Assembly: GCF_900105655.1 (NCBI RefSeq)
Contig: NZ_LT629787.1
Span: forward strand, 496,001-560,000
Length of the DNA: 64,000 bases
Reading direction: 5' to 3'
Origin: Halopseudomonas salegens
GTDB lineage: Bacteria > Pseudomonadota > Gammaproteobacteria > Pseudomonadales > Pseudomonadaceae
Below are positions 1 through 8,433 of the stretch, piece after piece; position 1 is the stretch's first letter; each line of letters starts with the position of its first letter. Under the pieces are notes generated by a model. It did no database searches, was not told the DNA's origin, and saw only the letters and a list, made by a program, of their open reading frames with translations. A program made the position numbers and the translations under genes.

Positions 1-177
1 GTACTGAAATCCAGAGCCAGCTATGTGCTTGTTGCGGCTGCCTTTGGATATCTGTCTGGCCTTGCCATGCTGTATGCGATCAACCAGGCCTTGTGGTTAT
101 TGCACCCGGTCAACTTTATTGGCCTGTTTGTGGGAGGATGCTCAGGCTATGTACTCCATCTTCTGTACAGGAGTTGA
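1..177 (+). CDS. C-terminal end of a small membrane protein (5' truncated)
   Basis: The reading frame is open from the first base of the window and stops at TGA 175-177, giving 58 residues of a truncated protein. The fragment shows two hydrophobic stretches, one beginning SYVLVAAAFGYLSG and one around FIGLFVGGCSGYVLHLL, so it is probably the last two membrane helices of an inner-membrane protein. The GGAG just before its stop codon can serve as ribosome binding site for the next gene. The family is not recognised and the start lies outside the window. Confidence 0.55.
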   Translation, partial: VLKSRASYVLVAAAFGYLSGLAMLYAINQALWLLHPVNFIGLFVGGCSGYVLHLLYRS

Positions 178-185
178 ATAGCGAC

Positions 186-602
186 GTGACCAGACAGTTA
201 CTTTTTCTCTGGCTGGCCGACTTCATTCTGGTTGTTCACGTGCTCTTTGTGCTCTTTGTGGTGTGTGGGCTGCTGGCGATTTATCTCGGCTATGCACTGC
301 AATGGCAGTGGGTGAGAAACCGGTTTTTCCGCCTGGCGCATCTGGTTGCCATTGCCATCGTTGTGTTACAGGCCTGGCTGGGCGTGATCTGCCCACTGAC
401 TGGTTGGGAAATGGCGCTGCGTGCCAAGGCAGGGGAGGCGGCTTATTCGGGGTCCTTTATCCAGCACTGGTTGCAGCAGCTACTTTATTACAGTGCGCCA
501 GACTGGGTGTTTGTGCTGTTGTATACAGTGTTTGGCAGCCTGGTGCTCGCCAGCTGGTGGCTGGTGCGCCCCCATTCGCGATCAAGACAGCCGGATAATT
601 AA
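186..602 (+). CDS. DUF2784 family membrane protein
   Basis: A predicted inner-membrane protein of 138 residues with about three to four hydrophobic helices. The motif ICPLTGWE in mid-protein and the spacing of helices fit the DUF2784 family, whose function is unknown. The frame stays open upstream to ATG 93, but that stretch overlaps the preceding gene and is not hydrophobic. GTG 186, 12 bases after GGAG (170-173), gives the usual family length and is preferred; TTG 174 is an alternative. The gene follows the truncated membrane gene by only a few bases and may be co-transcribed with it. Confidence 0.7.
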   Translation: MTRQLLFLWLADFILVVHVLFVLFVVCGLLAIYLGYALQWQWVRNRFFRLAHLVAIAIVVLQAWLGVICPLTGWEMALRAKAGEAAYSGSFIQHWLQQLLYYSAPDWVFVLLYTVFGSLVLASWWLVRPHSRSRQPDN

Positions 603-616
603 CTCTGACAAAAGAT

Positions 617-652
617 CTGACTGCTATAGTGTTTTTACAGTAAAGCAGTCAG
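617..652. repeat. 9-bp inverted repeat upstream of the channel gene
   Basis: CTGACTGCT (617-625) is perfectly repeated in inverse orientation as AGCAGTCAG (644-652) around an 18-base A/T-rich centre. It lies between the DUF2784 gene and the MscS-type gene. It could be an operator or part of a weak terminator. There is no T-run after it, so neither role is established. Confidence 0.35.
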
Positions 653-707
653 CACACTATATGCTTGACCTGCTACTTGCTGTCAGGCTTGTGTTTGTGG
701 AGGGCTG

Positions 708-1757
708 ATGCTGGAAGCGTTTGAAGCGAAGGTTCAAGCATGGTTGTGGCCCGGCGGCTCGGCAATCTTTGCTGTGCTGGCCACTTATGTAATTTTTCGG
801 ATTTCGCTGGCTGTTTTTCGGCATTTCTCTGAATCGCGCACGGTGCTGCGGCTTTTTCTGGATGCCGCGGCTCGAGCCCTCGGCGTTGCCGTATGCCTGC
901 TGGCATTCACGGTTTCTTTGAAAACCGCTCCAGAAGACCTTCCTTTTATAGCAGCCGTTCAACAAGTTACCACCTTGTTGCTCATTCTTACCCTAACCTG
1001 GACCGCGGTTCGTTTGGCTTCCGCCATTGCTGACGTGATAGTGGCACTGAATCCAGTGCAGGAGGGGCGGTGGAAGAGAGCGCGTAAGGTTGAAACACAA
1101 ACCCGGTTTCTGGTTCGGGCCTTGAATATTCTTGTTGTAATCATCGGCTTTGGCGCGGCTCTTATGACCTTTGAGTCTGTCCAGCACATGGGCGCCAGTC
1201 TCCTGGCTTCTGCGGGTGTCGGCGGCCTGGTTCTCGGGTTTGCTGCGCGCCCGGTACTCAGCAATTTGTTGGCAGGCATGCAGATTGCTCTGACCCAGCC
1301 TTTTCGTATCGACGATGTGCTGCATGTACAAGGCGAGTGGTGCTGGGTGGAAGAGGTGACGTCAACCTATGTGGTCTTGAGGGTCTGGGACCTGCGCAGG
1401 CTGGTGGTGCCTTTACAATGGTTTATCGAAAACCCGTTCCAGAACTGGTCAAGGAATACCTCTGATTTGCTGGGCAGTGTTTTTGTATGGGTGGATTACA
1501 CCATGCCAGTGGAGCCTTTGCGGCAGGAGTTCAACCGCTTGCTTGCCGAGTCGCCCCTCTGGGACGGTCAGTTGGCCACGGTGCAGGTTACTGACTCCAG
1601 TGACCAGGCATTACAGGTCCGGTTTCTGATGAGCGCTGCGAACTCGAGCAACAACTGGGACCTCAGATGCGCCATCCGAGAAGGGTTGGTTACCTTTATT
1701 CAGGAAAATTACCCGGCCCAATTGCCACGGGTACGCGCACGGTTGGTTGAAAAATAA
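708..1757 (+). CDS. MscS-family mechanosensitive ion channel
   Basis: A 349-residue inner-membrane protein of the MscS superfamily, which opens in response to membrane tension and releases solutes after osmotic downshift. Hydrophobic helices fill residues 1-190. The pore-lining helix is visible as the Gly/Ala-rich run LLASAGVGGLVLGFAARP, followed by NLLAGMQIALTQPFRIDDV, which opens the cytoplasmic beta domain. The family VEEVTSTYVVLRVWDLRRL segment follows and a mixed alpha/beta C-terminal domain ends the protein. GGAGGG (698-703) precedes ATG 708 by four bases. The paralog cannot be named; it is longer than E. coli MscS (286 residues) and much shorter than MscK. Confidence 0.88.
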   Translation: MLEAFEAKVQAWLWPGGSAIFAVLATYVIFRISLAVFRHFSESRTVLRLFLDAAARALGVAVCLLAFTVSLKTAPEDLPFIAAVQQVTTLLLILTLTWTAVRLASAIADVIVALNPVQEGRWKRARKVETQTRFLVRALNILVVIIGFGAALMTFESVQHMGASLLASAGVGGLVLGFAARPVLSNLLAGMQIALTQPFRIDDVLHVQGEWCWVEEVTSTYVVLRVWDLRRLVVPLQWFIENPFQNWSRNTSDLLGSVFVWVDYTMPVEPLRQEFNRLLAESPLWDGQLATVQVTDSSDQALQVRFLMSAANSSNNWDLRCAIREGLVTFIQENYPAQLPRVRARLVEK

Positions 1758-1774
1758 CCAGATTATAAAAGTCA

Positions 1775-1807
1775 CAGCCCCGCAAAATTGTTCATTTTGC
1801 GGGGCTG
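1775..1807. terminator. Bidirectional hairpin terminator between convergent genes
   Basis: A perfect 14-bp stem, CAGCCCCGCAAAAT (1775-1788) with ATTTTGCGGGGCTG (1794-1807), closes a five-base loop. It lies between the ends of the convergent channel gene and the large oxidoreductase gene. The A/T pairs at the stem top can supply part of the U-run in either direction. There is no long T-run outside the stem. Confidence 0.7.
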
Positions 1808-1841
1808 GATGTTCACGGCGATTCGGTGAGACGTTAGCGGC

Positions 1842-4800
1842 TTATGCCGCGACGACCGATACTGGAATACCGTTAAGCACTGCGTTGCCAGATAGCACAT
1901 CAACCACTTGATCATCGGTGATGTCATTGACGTTGATGCCGGGATTGCTTTCGGCAATACGCATGCTGACGCCTTCGCGATCATGGCCCCAACCATGCGG
2001 CAGGCAGACCACCCCAGGCATGATGTCATCCGTTACCTGCACACTGACCATCAGCTCACCGGTGCGCGACATGATGCGCGCCTGTTTGCCATGGGTGAGG
2101 CTCAAGCGCTCGGCATCCGCCGGATTGATCAACAGGTTGCAGCGGTCACCACCTTTGACCAGGCGCTGACTGTTGTGCATCCAGGAGTTATTGGTACGCA
2201 GGTCACGTCGACCGATCAGCATCAGCTCACCATTTTCATCCCCGCGCAATTCGGCCATGGCGCGGCCCAGGTCTGTGACCAGCTCTGGTGGTGTCAGATG
2301 CAACTTGTTGTCTGAAGTAAACAGGTAGCCGGGGAAAGATTCACGCATTGGCCCCAGATCCAGACCATGCGGGTAACGCTTGAGCACGTCGACGCTCAGC
2401 GGCTCGTCGTGTTTAACCGGCTCGCCGCTGTTGTATTCATTGAATCCTTCGGCGTAAGGGCCGGTTTTCAGGCCATGGTCGAGAATCTGTTCCGGGCTGG
2501 GCATTTTACGTGGTGGAGCGCCATCCGGGTCCTTCAGCGCCATGATGCGTTCAGTCAGGCCCTGCATGATATCCCAGTCACAGCGGGTGCCTTCCGGTGC
2601 CTCGAATACCGGGTCGCTGTAGCGCGCCAGGTTACGCACTGCGAGCATGTTGAACACAATATCGTATTGCTCGTGTTCCAGCGGCCCGGTGGGTGGCAGG
2701 ATGATATCGGCATGGCGTGAGGTTTCGTTCAGGTAGAAATCGAGCGAAACCATGAACTCGAGTTGTTCCAGCGCTTCGTCCATCTGCCGCCCGTTGGGCG
2801 TTGACAGCACCGGATTGCCGGCGACACAGATAAAACCACGCACCTGGCCTTCACCGGGCGTAAGCATTTCCTCCGCGAGGGTCACCGCCGGGAAGTAGCT
2901 GTCGAACTCGGGCAAGCCGCGTGCACGGCTCTGATATCGATTGAAGCTACCCATGGGGCGACTCTGCGCCTTGTTGAAAGCGGGCGTGGTAAACATCATG
3001 CCGCCGGGGCTGTCGAGGTTGCCGGTGAGAATGTTGAGGACCAGCATCAGCCAGTGGTTGAGCGCGCCATAGCTTTGGGTGGATACGCCCATACGGCCGT
3101 AGCAGACCGCACATTCGGCGGCGGCAAAGTCTTCGGCAATGCGTTTGATCTCGTTGACGGCAATCCCGCAGCGGGCACTGACCTGTTCCAGGGTGATTCC
3201 CTCGAACAGTGGCGCCAGGGCATCCCAGTTATCCGCCAGTTCCTGCAGGCGGCTTGGCTTGGTCAGGCCCTTGTCCAGTACATGGCGAATCAGACCAAGC
3301 AGGAAGAAGGCATCAGTACCGGGTTTGATAAACAGGTGCTGATCGACATAGCGTGCTGACTCGGTGCGGCGCGGGTCCACCAGTACGACCTTGCCGCCGC
3401 GCTCACGAATTCGCTCCAGTCGCTTGAGAATATCACCGGCGGTCATCAGGCTGCCGTTGGACGCAGCCGGGTTGGCACCCAGCATCAGCATGTATTGGGT
3501 GCGGTCGATATCCGGAATGGTGAACAGCTGGCTGTGACCAAACATCAGGTAGGACACCAACTGGTGTGGCATCTGGTCGAGTGAAGCAGCTGAGGAGATA
3601 TTCCGCGTTTTGATCGCCTTGCGCAGGGCACCGGAAGCCAGCATCAGCCCCAGATTGTGCGAGGACGGGTTGCCCCAGTAACCGGCAATGGAATCGTTGC
3701 CATGGCGTTGCTGGATATCCACGATCCTGGCGGCGACTTTATCCAGGGCACTGTCCCAATCAATTGGCAGCCACTCGCCGTTGACCTTTTCCAGTGGTGT
3801 GCGCAGGCGGTCAGGATCGTTGTGCAGATCCTGCAGGGCATACCCCTTCGGACAGATATGGCCTTCGCTATGCGGATCATCCGGATCGCCATTGATCGAC
3901 AGGATCTGCTCTCCGCGGGTTTCGATGATCACGCCGCACATGGCCTCGCACAGTGTGCAGGCGCGGAAGTGGGTTTTCACCGGCATTCTGGCCTGCTCGG
4001 CCTCGCGGGCGCGGGCGTCGTGGATCACGCCGAGCATCTCGGTGACATTGACGATCTTGCTCCGGGTACGGCCTTCGGCGCGGCCCCGGGCCTGTTCGTG
4101 TTGATCCAGCAGGCGCCAGTCAGCCAGGCTGACGGTATCGATCTTGCGTGCGCTCAACAGGGTGTCGATCTCTTCCCCGCTGAGGCTCGGCAGGCTGTCC
4201 CCCAGGTCATCCAGCAGGCGCTGCACGCTTTCCGTGGCACACTGACGGTTGCTGCCGATCACGCCGCTGGCGCCGCGCTTGATCCAGCCAGCAACATAAT
4301 CACGGCTGTCCGGGTTACCACTGATACGGCCCTGCTCATGCTGGATAACACCGCGCCCGGTATCAAAGGGCAGTTCGTCGATGGCCGAGCCCTGATAACC
4401 AATGGCATGCACCACCAGGCTGGCGGGTATATCAAGAGTCTTGTCAGAGGGGCGGGCAACCAGTTCACCCTGATCATTGCGCACCAGTTCAGTACGTTGC
4501 GCATGTACGGTGCTGACCTGGCCGTTATCGGCACTGAAACCAGTCGGGCTGGTATAGAACATAAAGCGGATACGCTTGCCTTCGGCCTGGGGCCGGGCGG
4601 CGATTTCACGCAGGAGGCTGAGGTTTTGCCGAGCTTCAGCGAACTCGGGTTGTTCCAGCTGTTTTTCCGTGGTGTCATCCAGCTCCAGATCGGCCGGATC
4701 AACCAGCAGCTGCAGGCCTTCTATGGCCATCAACTGTTCCAGTTCTTTCGGAGTGAAGGCAGCCTGCGCTGGTCCACGACGGGCCAGCAGTTGTACTTCC

Positions 4801-5651
4801 TCGATGCCGCTGCTGGCCAGGGCCTGCAAGGCGTCATCGGCAATATCTGTCTTGGCCAGTTGCTCGTTCGGCAGCACCAGCAGACGGGCGATATCCAGTG
4901 CCACGTTGCCGATGCCGATGATCACGGCAGTGGGGCCAGCGAGAGCTGGTGCCAGTGCGACTTCATCCGGATGACCGTTGTACCAGCCAACGAAATTCGA
5001 GGAGCCGAAGATATTGCCGGCTTCCGCGCCGGGCAGGCTCAGCGGCCGGCTTTGTGATCCACCGGTGGCGTAGATCACGCCATGGTAGTGTTGGCGCAGA
5101 TCGGCGCTGGAGAGGTCCCGGCCAATCTGGACGTTGCCGAAGAAACGGAAATTCTGCGACTCGGCAATGCGCTCGAACCCGGCAGTGACCGACTTGATGC
5201 GCGGGTGATCCGGGGCCACGCCGTAGCGCACCAAACCAAAAGGTGTCGGCAAACGCTCGAACATATCAATGCGTGCTGCCGGCATCTGCTTCATCAGGGC
5301 TTCAGCCGCGTAGAAGCCACTGGGGCCGGAGCCGACAATGGCAAAACGCCCAGGCAGGCGTGCCAGCGGGCTGGCGGCATGCTGACCGGCCTGAATGCTT
5401 TCGCGGATGATCGGGAGAGTTTTCGCCCCCTCGGCATTTCGCGCGATAAAGATGTGCTGGTCCTCTGGCACCATGCTTTGCGGGAAAATAGCCCCCTCGG
5501 GGCAGGCCGAGACGCAGGCATTGCAGTCGATACACACATCCGGATCGATAAACAGCATCTCAGGCGCTTCACGGAACGCCTCAACTGGACAGACATCAAC
5601 GCAACTGGTGTGTTTGTTGCCAATACAGCTCTGGGTGACTACGTAGGCCAT
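1842..5651 (-). CDS. Ferredoxin / NADP-reductase / molybdopterin oxidoreductase fusion
   Basis: A 1269-residue cytoplasmic redox enzyme with no signal peptide. Residues 1-80 form a 7Fe ferredoxin like Azotobacter FdI: C9, C17 and C50 would bind [3Fe-4S]; C21, C40, C43 and C46 would bind [4Fe-4S]. Residues about 100-500 resemble adrenodoxin-reductase/FprA, with an FAD loop at IVGSGPSGFYAAEAL (106-120) and an NADP loop at GIGNVALDIA (246-255). From about 556 the protein is a bis-MGD molybdo/tungstoenzyme of the formate dehydrogenase/nitrate reductase class, with C565, C568, C572 and C600 for a proximal [4Fe-4S] cluster. All three modules have their cofactor ligands. NAD(P)H could thus be wired straight to a molybdenum site. 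The substrate is unknown. A divergent AraC-type gene starts 115 bp away and may control it. Confidence 0.88.
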   Translation of the reverse strand: MAYVVTQSCIGNKHTSCVDVCPVEAFREAPEMLFIDPDVCIDCNACVSACPEGAIFPQSMVPEDQHIFIARNAEGAKTLPIIRESIQAGQHAASPLARLPGRFAIVGSGPSGFYAAEALMKQMPAARIDMFERLPTPFGLVRYGVAPDHPRIKSVTAGFERIAESQNFRFFGNVQIGRDLSSADLRQHYHGVIYATGGSQSRPLSLPGAEAGNIFGSSNFVGWYNGHPDEVALAPALAGPTAVIIGIGNVALDIARLLVLPNEQLAKTDIADDALQALASSGIEEVQLLARRGPAQAAFTPKELEQLMAIEGLQLLVDPADLELDDTTEKQLEQPEFAEARQNLSLLREIAARPQAEGKRIRFMFYTSPTGFSADNGQVSTVHAQRTELVRNDQGELVARPSDKTLDIPASLVVHAIGYQGSAIDELPFDTGRGVIQHEQGRISGNPDSRDYVAGWIKRGASGVIGSNRQCATESVQRLLDDLGDSLPSLSGEEIDTLLSARKIDTVSLADWRLLDQHEQARGRAEGRTRSKIVNVTEMLGVIHDARAREAEQARMPVKTHFRACTLCEAMCGVIIETRGEQILSINGDPDDPHSEGHICPKGYALQDLHNDPDRLRTPLEKVNGEWLPIDWDSALDKVAARIVDIQQRHGNDSIAGYWGNPSSHNLGLMLASGALRKAIKTRNISSAASLDQMPHQLVSYLMFGHSQLFTIPDIDRTQYMLMLGANPAASNGSLMTAGDILKRLERIRERGGKVVLVDPRRTESARYVDQHLFIKPGTDAFFLLGLIRHVLDKGLTKPSRLQELADNWDALAPLFEGITLEQVSARCGIAVNEIKRIAEDFAAAECAVCYGRMGVSTQSYGALNHWLMLVLNILTGNLDSPGGMMFTTPAFNKAQSRPMGSFNRYQSRARGLPEFDSYFPAVTLAEEMLTPGEGQVRGFICVAGNPVLSTPNGRQMDEALEQLEFMVSLDFYLNETSRHADIILPPTGPLEHEQYDIVFNMLAVRNLARYSDPVFEAPEGTRCDWDIMQGLTERIMALKDPDGAPPRKMPSPEQILDHGLKTGPYAEGFNEYNSGEPVKHDEPLSVDVLKRYPHGLDLGPMRESFPGYLFTSDNKLHLTPPELVTDLGRAMAELRGDENGELMLIGRRDLRTNNSWMHNSQRLVKGGDRCNLLINPADAERLSLTHGKQARIMSRTGELMVSVQVTDDIMPGVVCLPHGWGHDREGVSMRIAESNPGINVNDITDDQVVDVLSGNAVLNGIPVSVVAA

Positions 5652-5730
5652 GATCTACTCCGGGCAGGGACAGCAAAAGCCCGTATTGTATGTCCGGGCT
5701 TGGCGGTGCGTATTGGCAACAAGTGCCTGA

Positions 5731-5759
5731 TTGACATTTTGTGCCAGTGTACCGATAGT
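5731..5759 (+). promoter_or_regulatory. Sigma70 promoter of the AraC-type gene
   Basis: A perfect -35 hexamer TTGACA (5731-5736) is followed after exactly 17 bases by GATAGT (5754-5759). The predicted transcription start, six to eight bases on, coincides with the ATG at 5767, so the transcript may be leaderless. Confidence 0.65.
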
Positions 5760-5766
5760 GCCAGTC

Positions 5767-6822
5767 ATGAGCAAAACTGACTTCATCCCTTCCGGTTTTA
5801 TCGAGACCCTGCAAGGCTATGTGCGCGAACGCGGGCTGCCTGCTGACGCATTGCTGGTCGAGATGGCCACCGCGCTGGAATCGCCCAGTGTTTCAGCGCA
5901 GCAATTCTGTGAGTTGCTTGAGTCGGTCTGGCAGCTGGACCCGGTCGATGCTCTGGGTATTCGTTTGGGGCTGTCTGGCCAACCCAGGCAATTTGGCGTT
6001 GTGGGTTACATGGTGTCGTCCTGCGGCACTCTGGGGCAGGCACTGGCGAGGTATCACCGTTACCAGGGTTTGCTGCAGGGTGGCCTGACATCGCGCGCCT
6101 GGCTGAAGGAAAACGTGCTTTACATGCGCTGGACTCAGGCGGTGGCCAATACGCCCCTGGCGACTGAGTTCAGCCTGGCGGTTTTTGTCAGTTTGTGCCA
6201 ATCCCTGGTTGGCCGGCCGATAACGCCACTGCATGCCGGTTTACCCTTTACCCGCCCGGCTGATACAGGTGTGTATCAGGCTTTGCTGGGTTGTCCGGTC
6301 GAATTTGACTGCAGCGGTATTGAATTGGCGATACCGGCACATCTACTGGCGCTACCGATTTCCAGCAAGGACCCATATTTGTTGCGGTTACTGGAACAAC
6401 AGGCCCGGGCGCTTCTCAATCAGCCACCACGGCTCGAAGGTGGGCAGGCAACGGGTGCTTTTTTTGCGCAGGTGCAGGAACAGATTGTCGAGTCGATGAA
6501 AAATGGCGATGTCAGTGCTGAAACGGTCGCTCAGGCATTGGACTGCTCTCTACGCACCTTTTATCGTCAATTGAGCAGCGCCGGCTACAGCTATCGCGGC
6601 CTGCTCGCGCATACCCGACATACCCTCGCCAGGCAGTATCTGGCCGATCCGGCGCTGGCACAGACCGACGTGGCGCTGTTGCTCGGCTATTCCGAGCAAA
6701 GCTCGTTTATCCGCGCCTTTCGCAGCTGGACCGGGATGACGCCGGGGGAGTATCGGTCGCACCTTCCGCAATCCCCGGTAACGGGATTGTCCGCCACGTC
6801 GGCTGGAAAAACCGCGTCTTAG
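5767..6822 (+). CDS. AraC-family transcriptional regulator
   Basis: A 351-residue regulator. The N-terminal two thirds resemble the arabinose-binding-like effector domain found in OruR/QhpR-type Pseudomonas regulators (motif ALARYHRYQGLLQ). The C-terminal ~100 residues hold the paired helix-turn-helix of AraC proteins: SAETVAQALDCSLRTFYRQL is the first HTH and VALLLGYSEQSSFIRAFRSW the second, followed by TGMTPGEYR. It is divergent from the fusion oxidoreductase gene, which is the obvious candidate target. ATG 5767 (MSKTDF) was chosen because upstream codons lie inside the promoter; no Shine-Dalgarno sequence precedes it. The effector is unknown. Confidence 0.87.
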   Translation: MSKTDFIPSGFIETLQGYVRERGLPADALLVEMATALESPSVSAQQFCELLESVWQLDPVDALGIRLGLSGQPRQFGVVGYMVSSCGTLGQALARYHRYQGLLQGGLTSRAWLKENVLYMRWTQAVANTPLATEFSLAVFVSLCQSLVGRPITPLHAGLPFTRPADTGVYQALLGCPVEFDCSGIELAIPAHLLALPISSKDPYLLRLLEQQARALLNQPPRLEGGQATGAFFAQVQEQIVESMKNGDVSAETVAQALDCSLRTFYRQLSSAGYSYRGLLAHTRHTLARQYLADPALAQTDVALLLGYSEQSSFIRAFRSWTGMTPGEYRSHLPQSPVTGLSATSAGKTAS

Positions 6823-6890
6823 AACCCATAGTAAATGTAACGGGCTTGTACGAACTGCCTGAAATCCGAGAATTGCAACGGAGGACCAGC

Positions 6891-7436
6891 ATGACCGACA
6901 AACCATTTCTGACTGACGTGAAAACCCTGCGCGAACGTGCACGCAAGCATATTGAAGATGGTGCGGTTACCGAAGGCTATACCGCGAACCGGGAAAATGT
7001 CATCAATATCCTCAATGAAGCGCTGGCGACCGAGATCGTCTGTACCTTGCGCTACAAAAGTCATTATTTCCGTGCCGACGGCATCAAGGCCAACGTGGCG
7101 GCGAAAGAGTTTCTGGAGCACGCGGATCAGGAGCAGCAGCATGCTGACTGGCTGGCCGAACGTATTGTTCAGTTGGGTGGTAAACCGAACTTTTCCCCTG
7201 AGGGGTTGCTGAGTCGCTCGCATGCTGAATTCGTCGAGGGCAATACGTTGCGTGAAATGATTCTGGAAGATCTGGTGGCCGAGCGGATTGCTATCGACAG
7301 TTATCGTGAAATAGCCCGTTATCTGGGGGATCAGGATCCGACCTCACGGCGCATCATCGAAGAAATTCTGGCTCAGGAAGAAGAACATGCTGAAGATATG
7401 GCGGGCCTGCTCAAAGATCTGCCTTCGGATGCGTAA
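6891..7436 (+). CDS. Ferritin-like diiron protein (probable bacterioferritin)
   Basis: A 181-residue, mostly helical protein. The diiron ligand pattern of ferritin-like proteins is visible: a Glu in LNEALATEIV, EFLEHADQEQQHAD (Glu...His), AERIAIDSYREI, and EEILAQEEEHAEDM (Glu...His). It resembles the 'probable bacterioferritin' class of Pseudomonas (PA4880 type) rather than haem-binding Bfr or Dps. The likely role is iron storage or peroxide protection in the cytoplasm. ATG 6891 follows CGGAGG (6879-6884) at ideal distance and is preferred over an in-frame ATG at 6846. The gene appears monocistronic. Confidence 0.8.
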   Translation: MTDKPFLTDVKTLRERARKHIEDGAVTEGYTANRENVINILNEALATEIVCTLRYKSHYFRADGIKANVAAKEFLEHADQEQQHADWLAERIVQLGGKPNFSPEGLLSRSHAEFVEGNTLREMILEDLVAERIAIDSYREIARYLGDQDPTSRRIIEEILAQEEEHAEDMAGLLKDLPSDA

Positions 7437-7501
7437 AACAGTCACCGTAAGCCGAGCAAACTTCCACTATACTGGATGAAAGTTAGCCCCTGCGCATAGG
7501 T

Positions 7502-7527
7502 GCCAGCGTTGCCTTGGCGACGCTGGC
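7502..7527. repeat. Hairpin in the ferritin-hydrolase intergenic region
   Basis: GCCAGCGT (7502-7509) and ACGCTGGC (7520-7527) form an 8-bp perfect stem over a ten-base loop. It could be a terminator for the ferritin-like gene or a leader structure of the hydrolase gene. It is not followed by a T-run. Confidence 0.35.
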
Positions 7528-7617
7528 GGCGCTTCTGGTGGGATTACAGAGGTCATTGTCCAGGCTCTTTCTGGCTGCGTCGGTTGCGTTCAGGCACCGG
7601 GTTTACGGAGACGTCGT

Positions 7618-8424
7618 ATGAGTCAGCAGGATATTGCTGAGCGCAACAATGTGCGGTTTATGGGTGAGGGCAAGCGGGTGCTCATGCTGGCGCACGGCTT
7701 TGGTTGTGATCAGAATGTATGGCGATTCATGACGCCTGAATTCTCTGCGACCTACCGGTTGCTGCTGTTCGACTATGTCGGTAGTGGCCATTCGCGGTTG
7801 AGCGCTTTCAGTGTCGACCGTTACAGTCGTCTCGAGGGCTACGCTCAGGACGTACTGGATATCTGTGAGGCTTATGATCTTCGCGACATCAGTTTTGTGG
7901 GCCACTCGGTCAGCGGTGTGATCGGGCTGTTGGCTGCGCTGGAGCAGCCGGAACGATTCCGTGATCTGATCATGCTGGGCCCTTCACCCTGTTACCTGAA
8001 TGTACCACCGGATTACCAGGGCGGCTTCTCGCGTGAGGATCTGGAACAACTACTGGATCTGATGGACAAGAATTACATTGGCTGGGCCAATTACCTGGCC
8101 CCCATGGCCATGGGCGAGGAGGTCTCCGACGAGCTGACCGGTGAGCTGTCGGGGAGTTTCTGTTCAACGGATCCCCTGGTCGCCAGGACTTTCGCCAATG
8201 CTACCTTCTTTTCCGATTATCGTCATATTCTGTCTGCGGTTCGCCATCCGACGCTGTTGCTGCAAGGACAGTCCGATGTCCTGGCCAACCCGGCAGTGGG
8301 CGAATATATGCATCAACAGATGCCGGGAAGCACGCTGGTGACTCTGGATACCGAGGGGCACTGTTTCCACATGAGTTACCCACAAAAGGTGAGCACCGAG
8401 GTGCTTGCCTTTCTGTCTCGCTAG
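7618..8424 (+). CDS. RsbQ-like alpha/beta hydrolase
   Basis: A 268-residue soluble alpha/beta hydrolase of the RsbQ / KAI2 / D14 type. The catalytic triad is intact: S97 in GHSVSG, D220 in GQSD and H248 in EGHCFHM, each one residue on from the B. subtilis RsbQ triad (S96, D219, H247). The oxyanion loop is LAHGFGCDQNVW (24-35). In B. subtilis, RsbQ acts with the PAS domain of the phosphatase RsbP, probably by supplying or processing a small ligand. Here the next gene, nine bases downstream, encodes a PAS-GGDEF protein, so the two probably form one sensing unit. The ligand is unknown. GGAG upstream supports ATG 7618. Confidence 0.88.
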   Translation: MSQQDIAERNNVRFMGEGKRVLMLAHGFGCDQNVWRFMTPEFSATYRLLLFDYVGSGHSRLSAFSVDRYSRLEGYAQDVLDICEAYDLRDISFVGHSVSGVIGLLAALEQPERFRDLIMLGPSPCYLNVPPDYQGGFSREDLEQLLDLMDKNYIGWANYLAPMAMGEEVSDELTGELSGSFCSTDPLVARTFANATFFSDYRHILSAVRHPTLLLQGQSDVLANPAVGEYMHQQMPGSTLVTLDTEGHCFHMSYPQKVSTEVLAFLSR

Positions 8425-8433
8425 GGTGCTGCC

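Noticed and set aside
3657..5057. 466-codon open frame on the plus strand inside the oxidoreductase fusion
   Set aside because: It is a shadow of the well-supported minus-strand gene; its translation has no recognisable domain.
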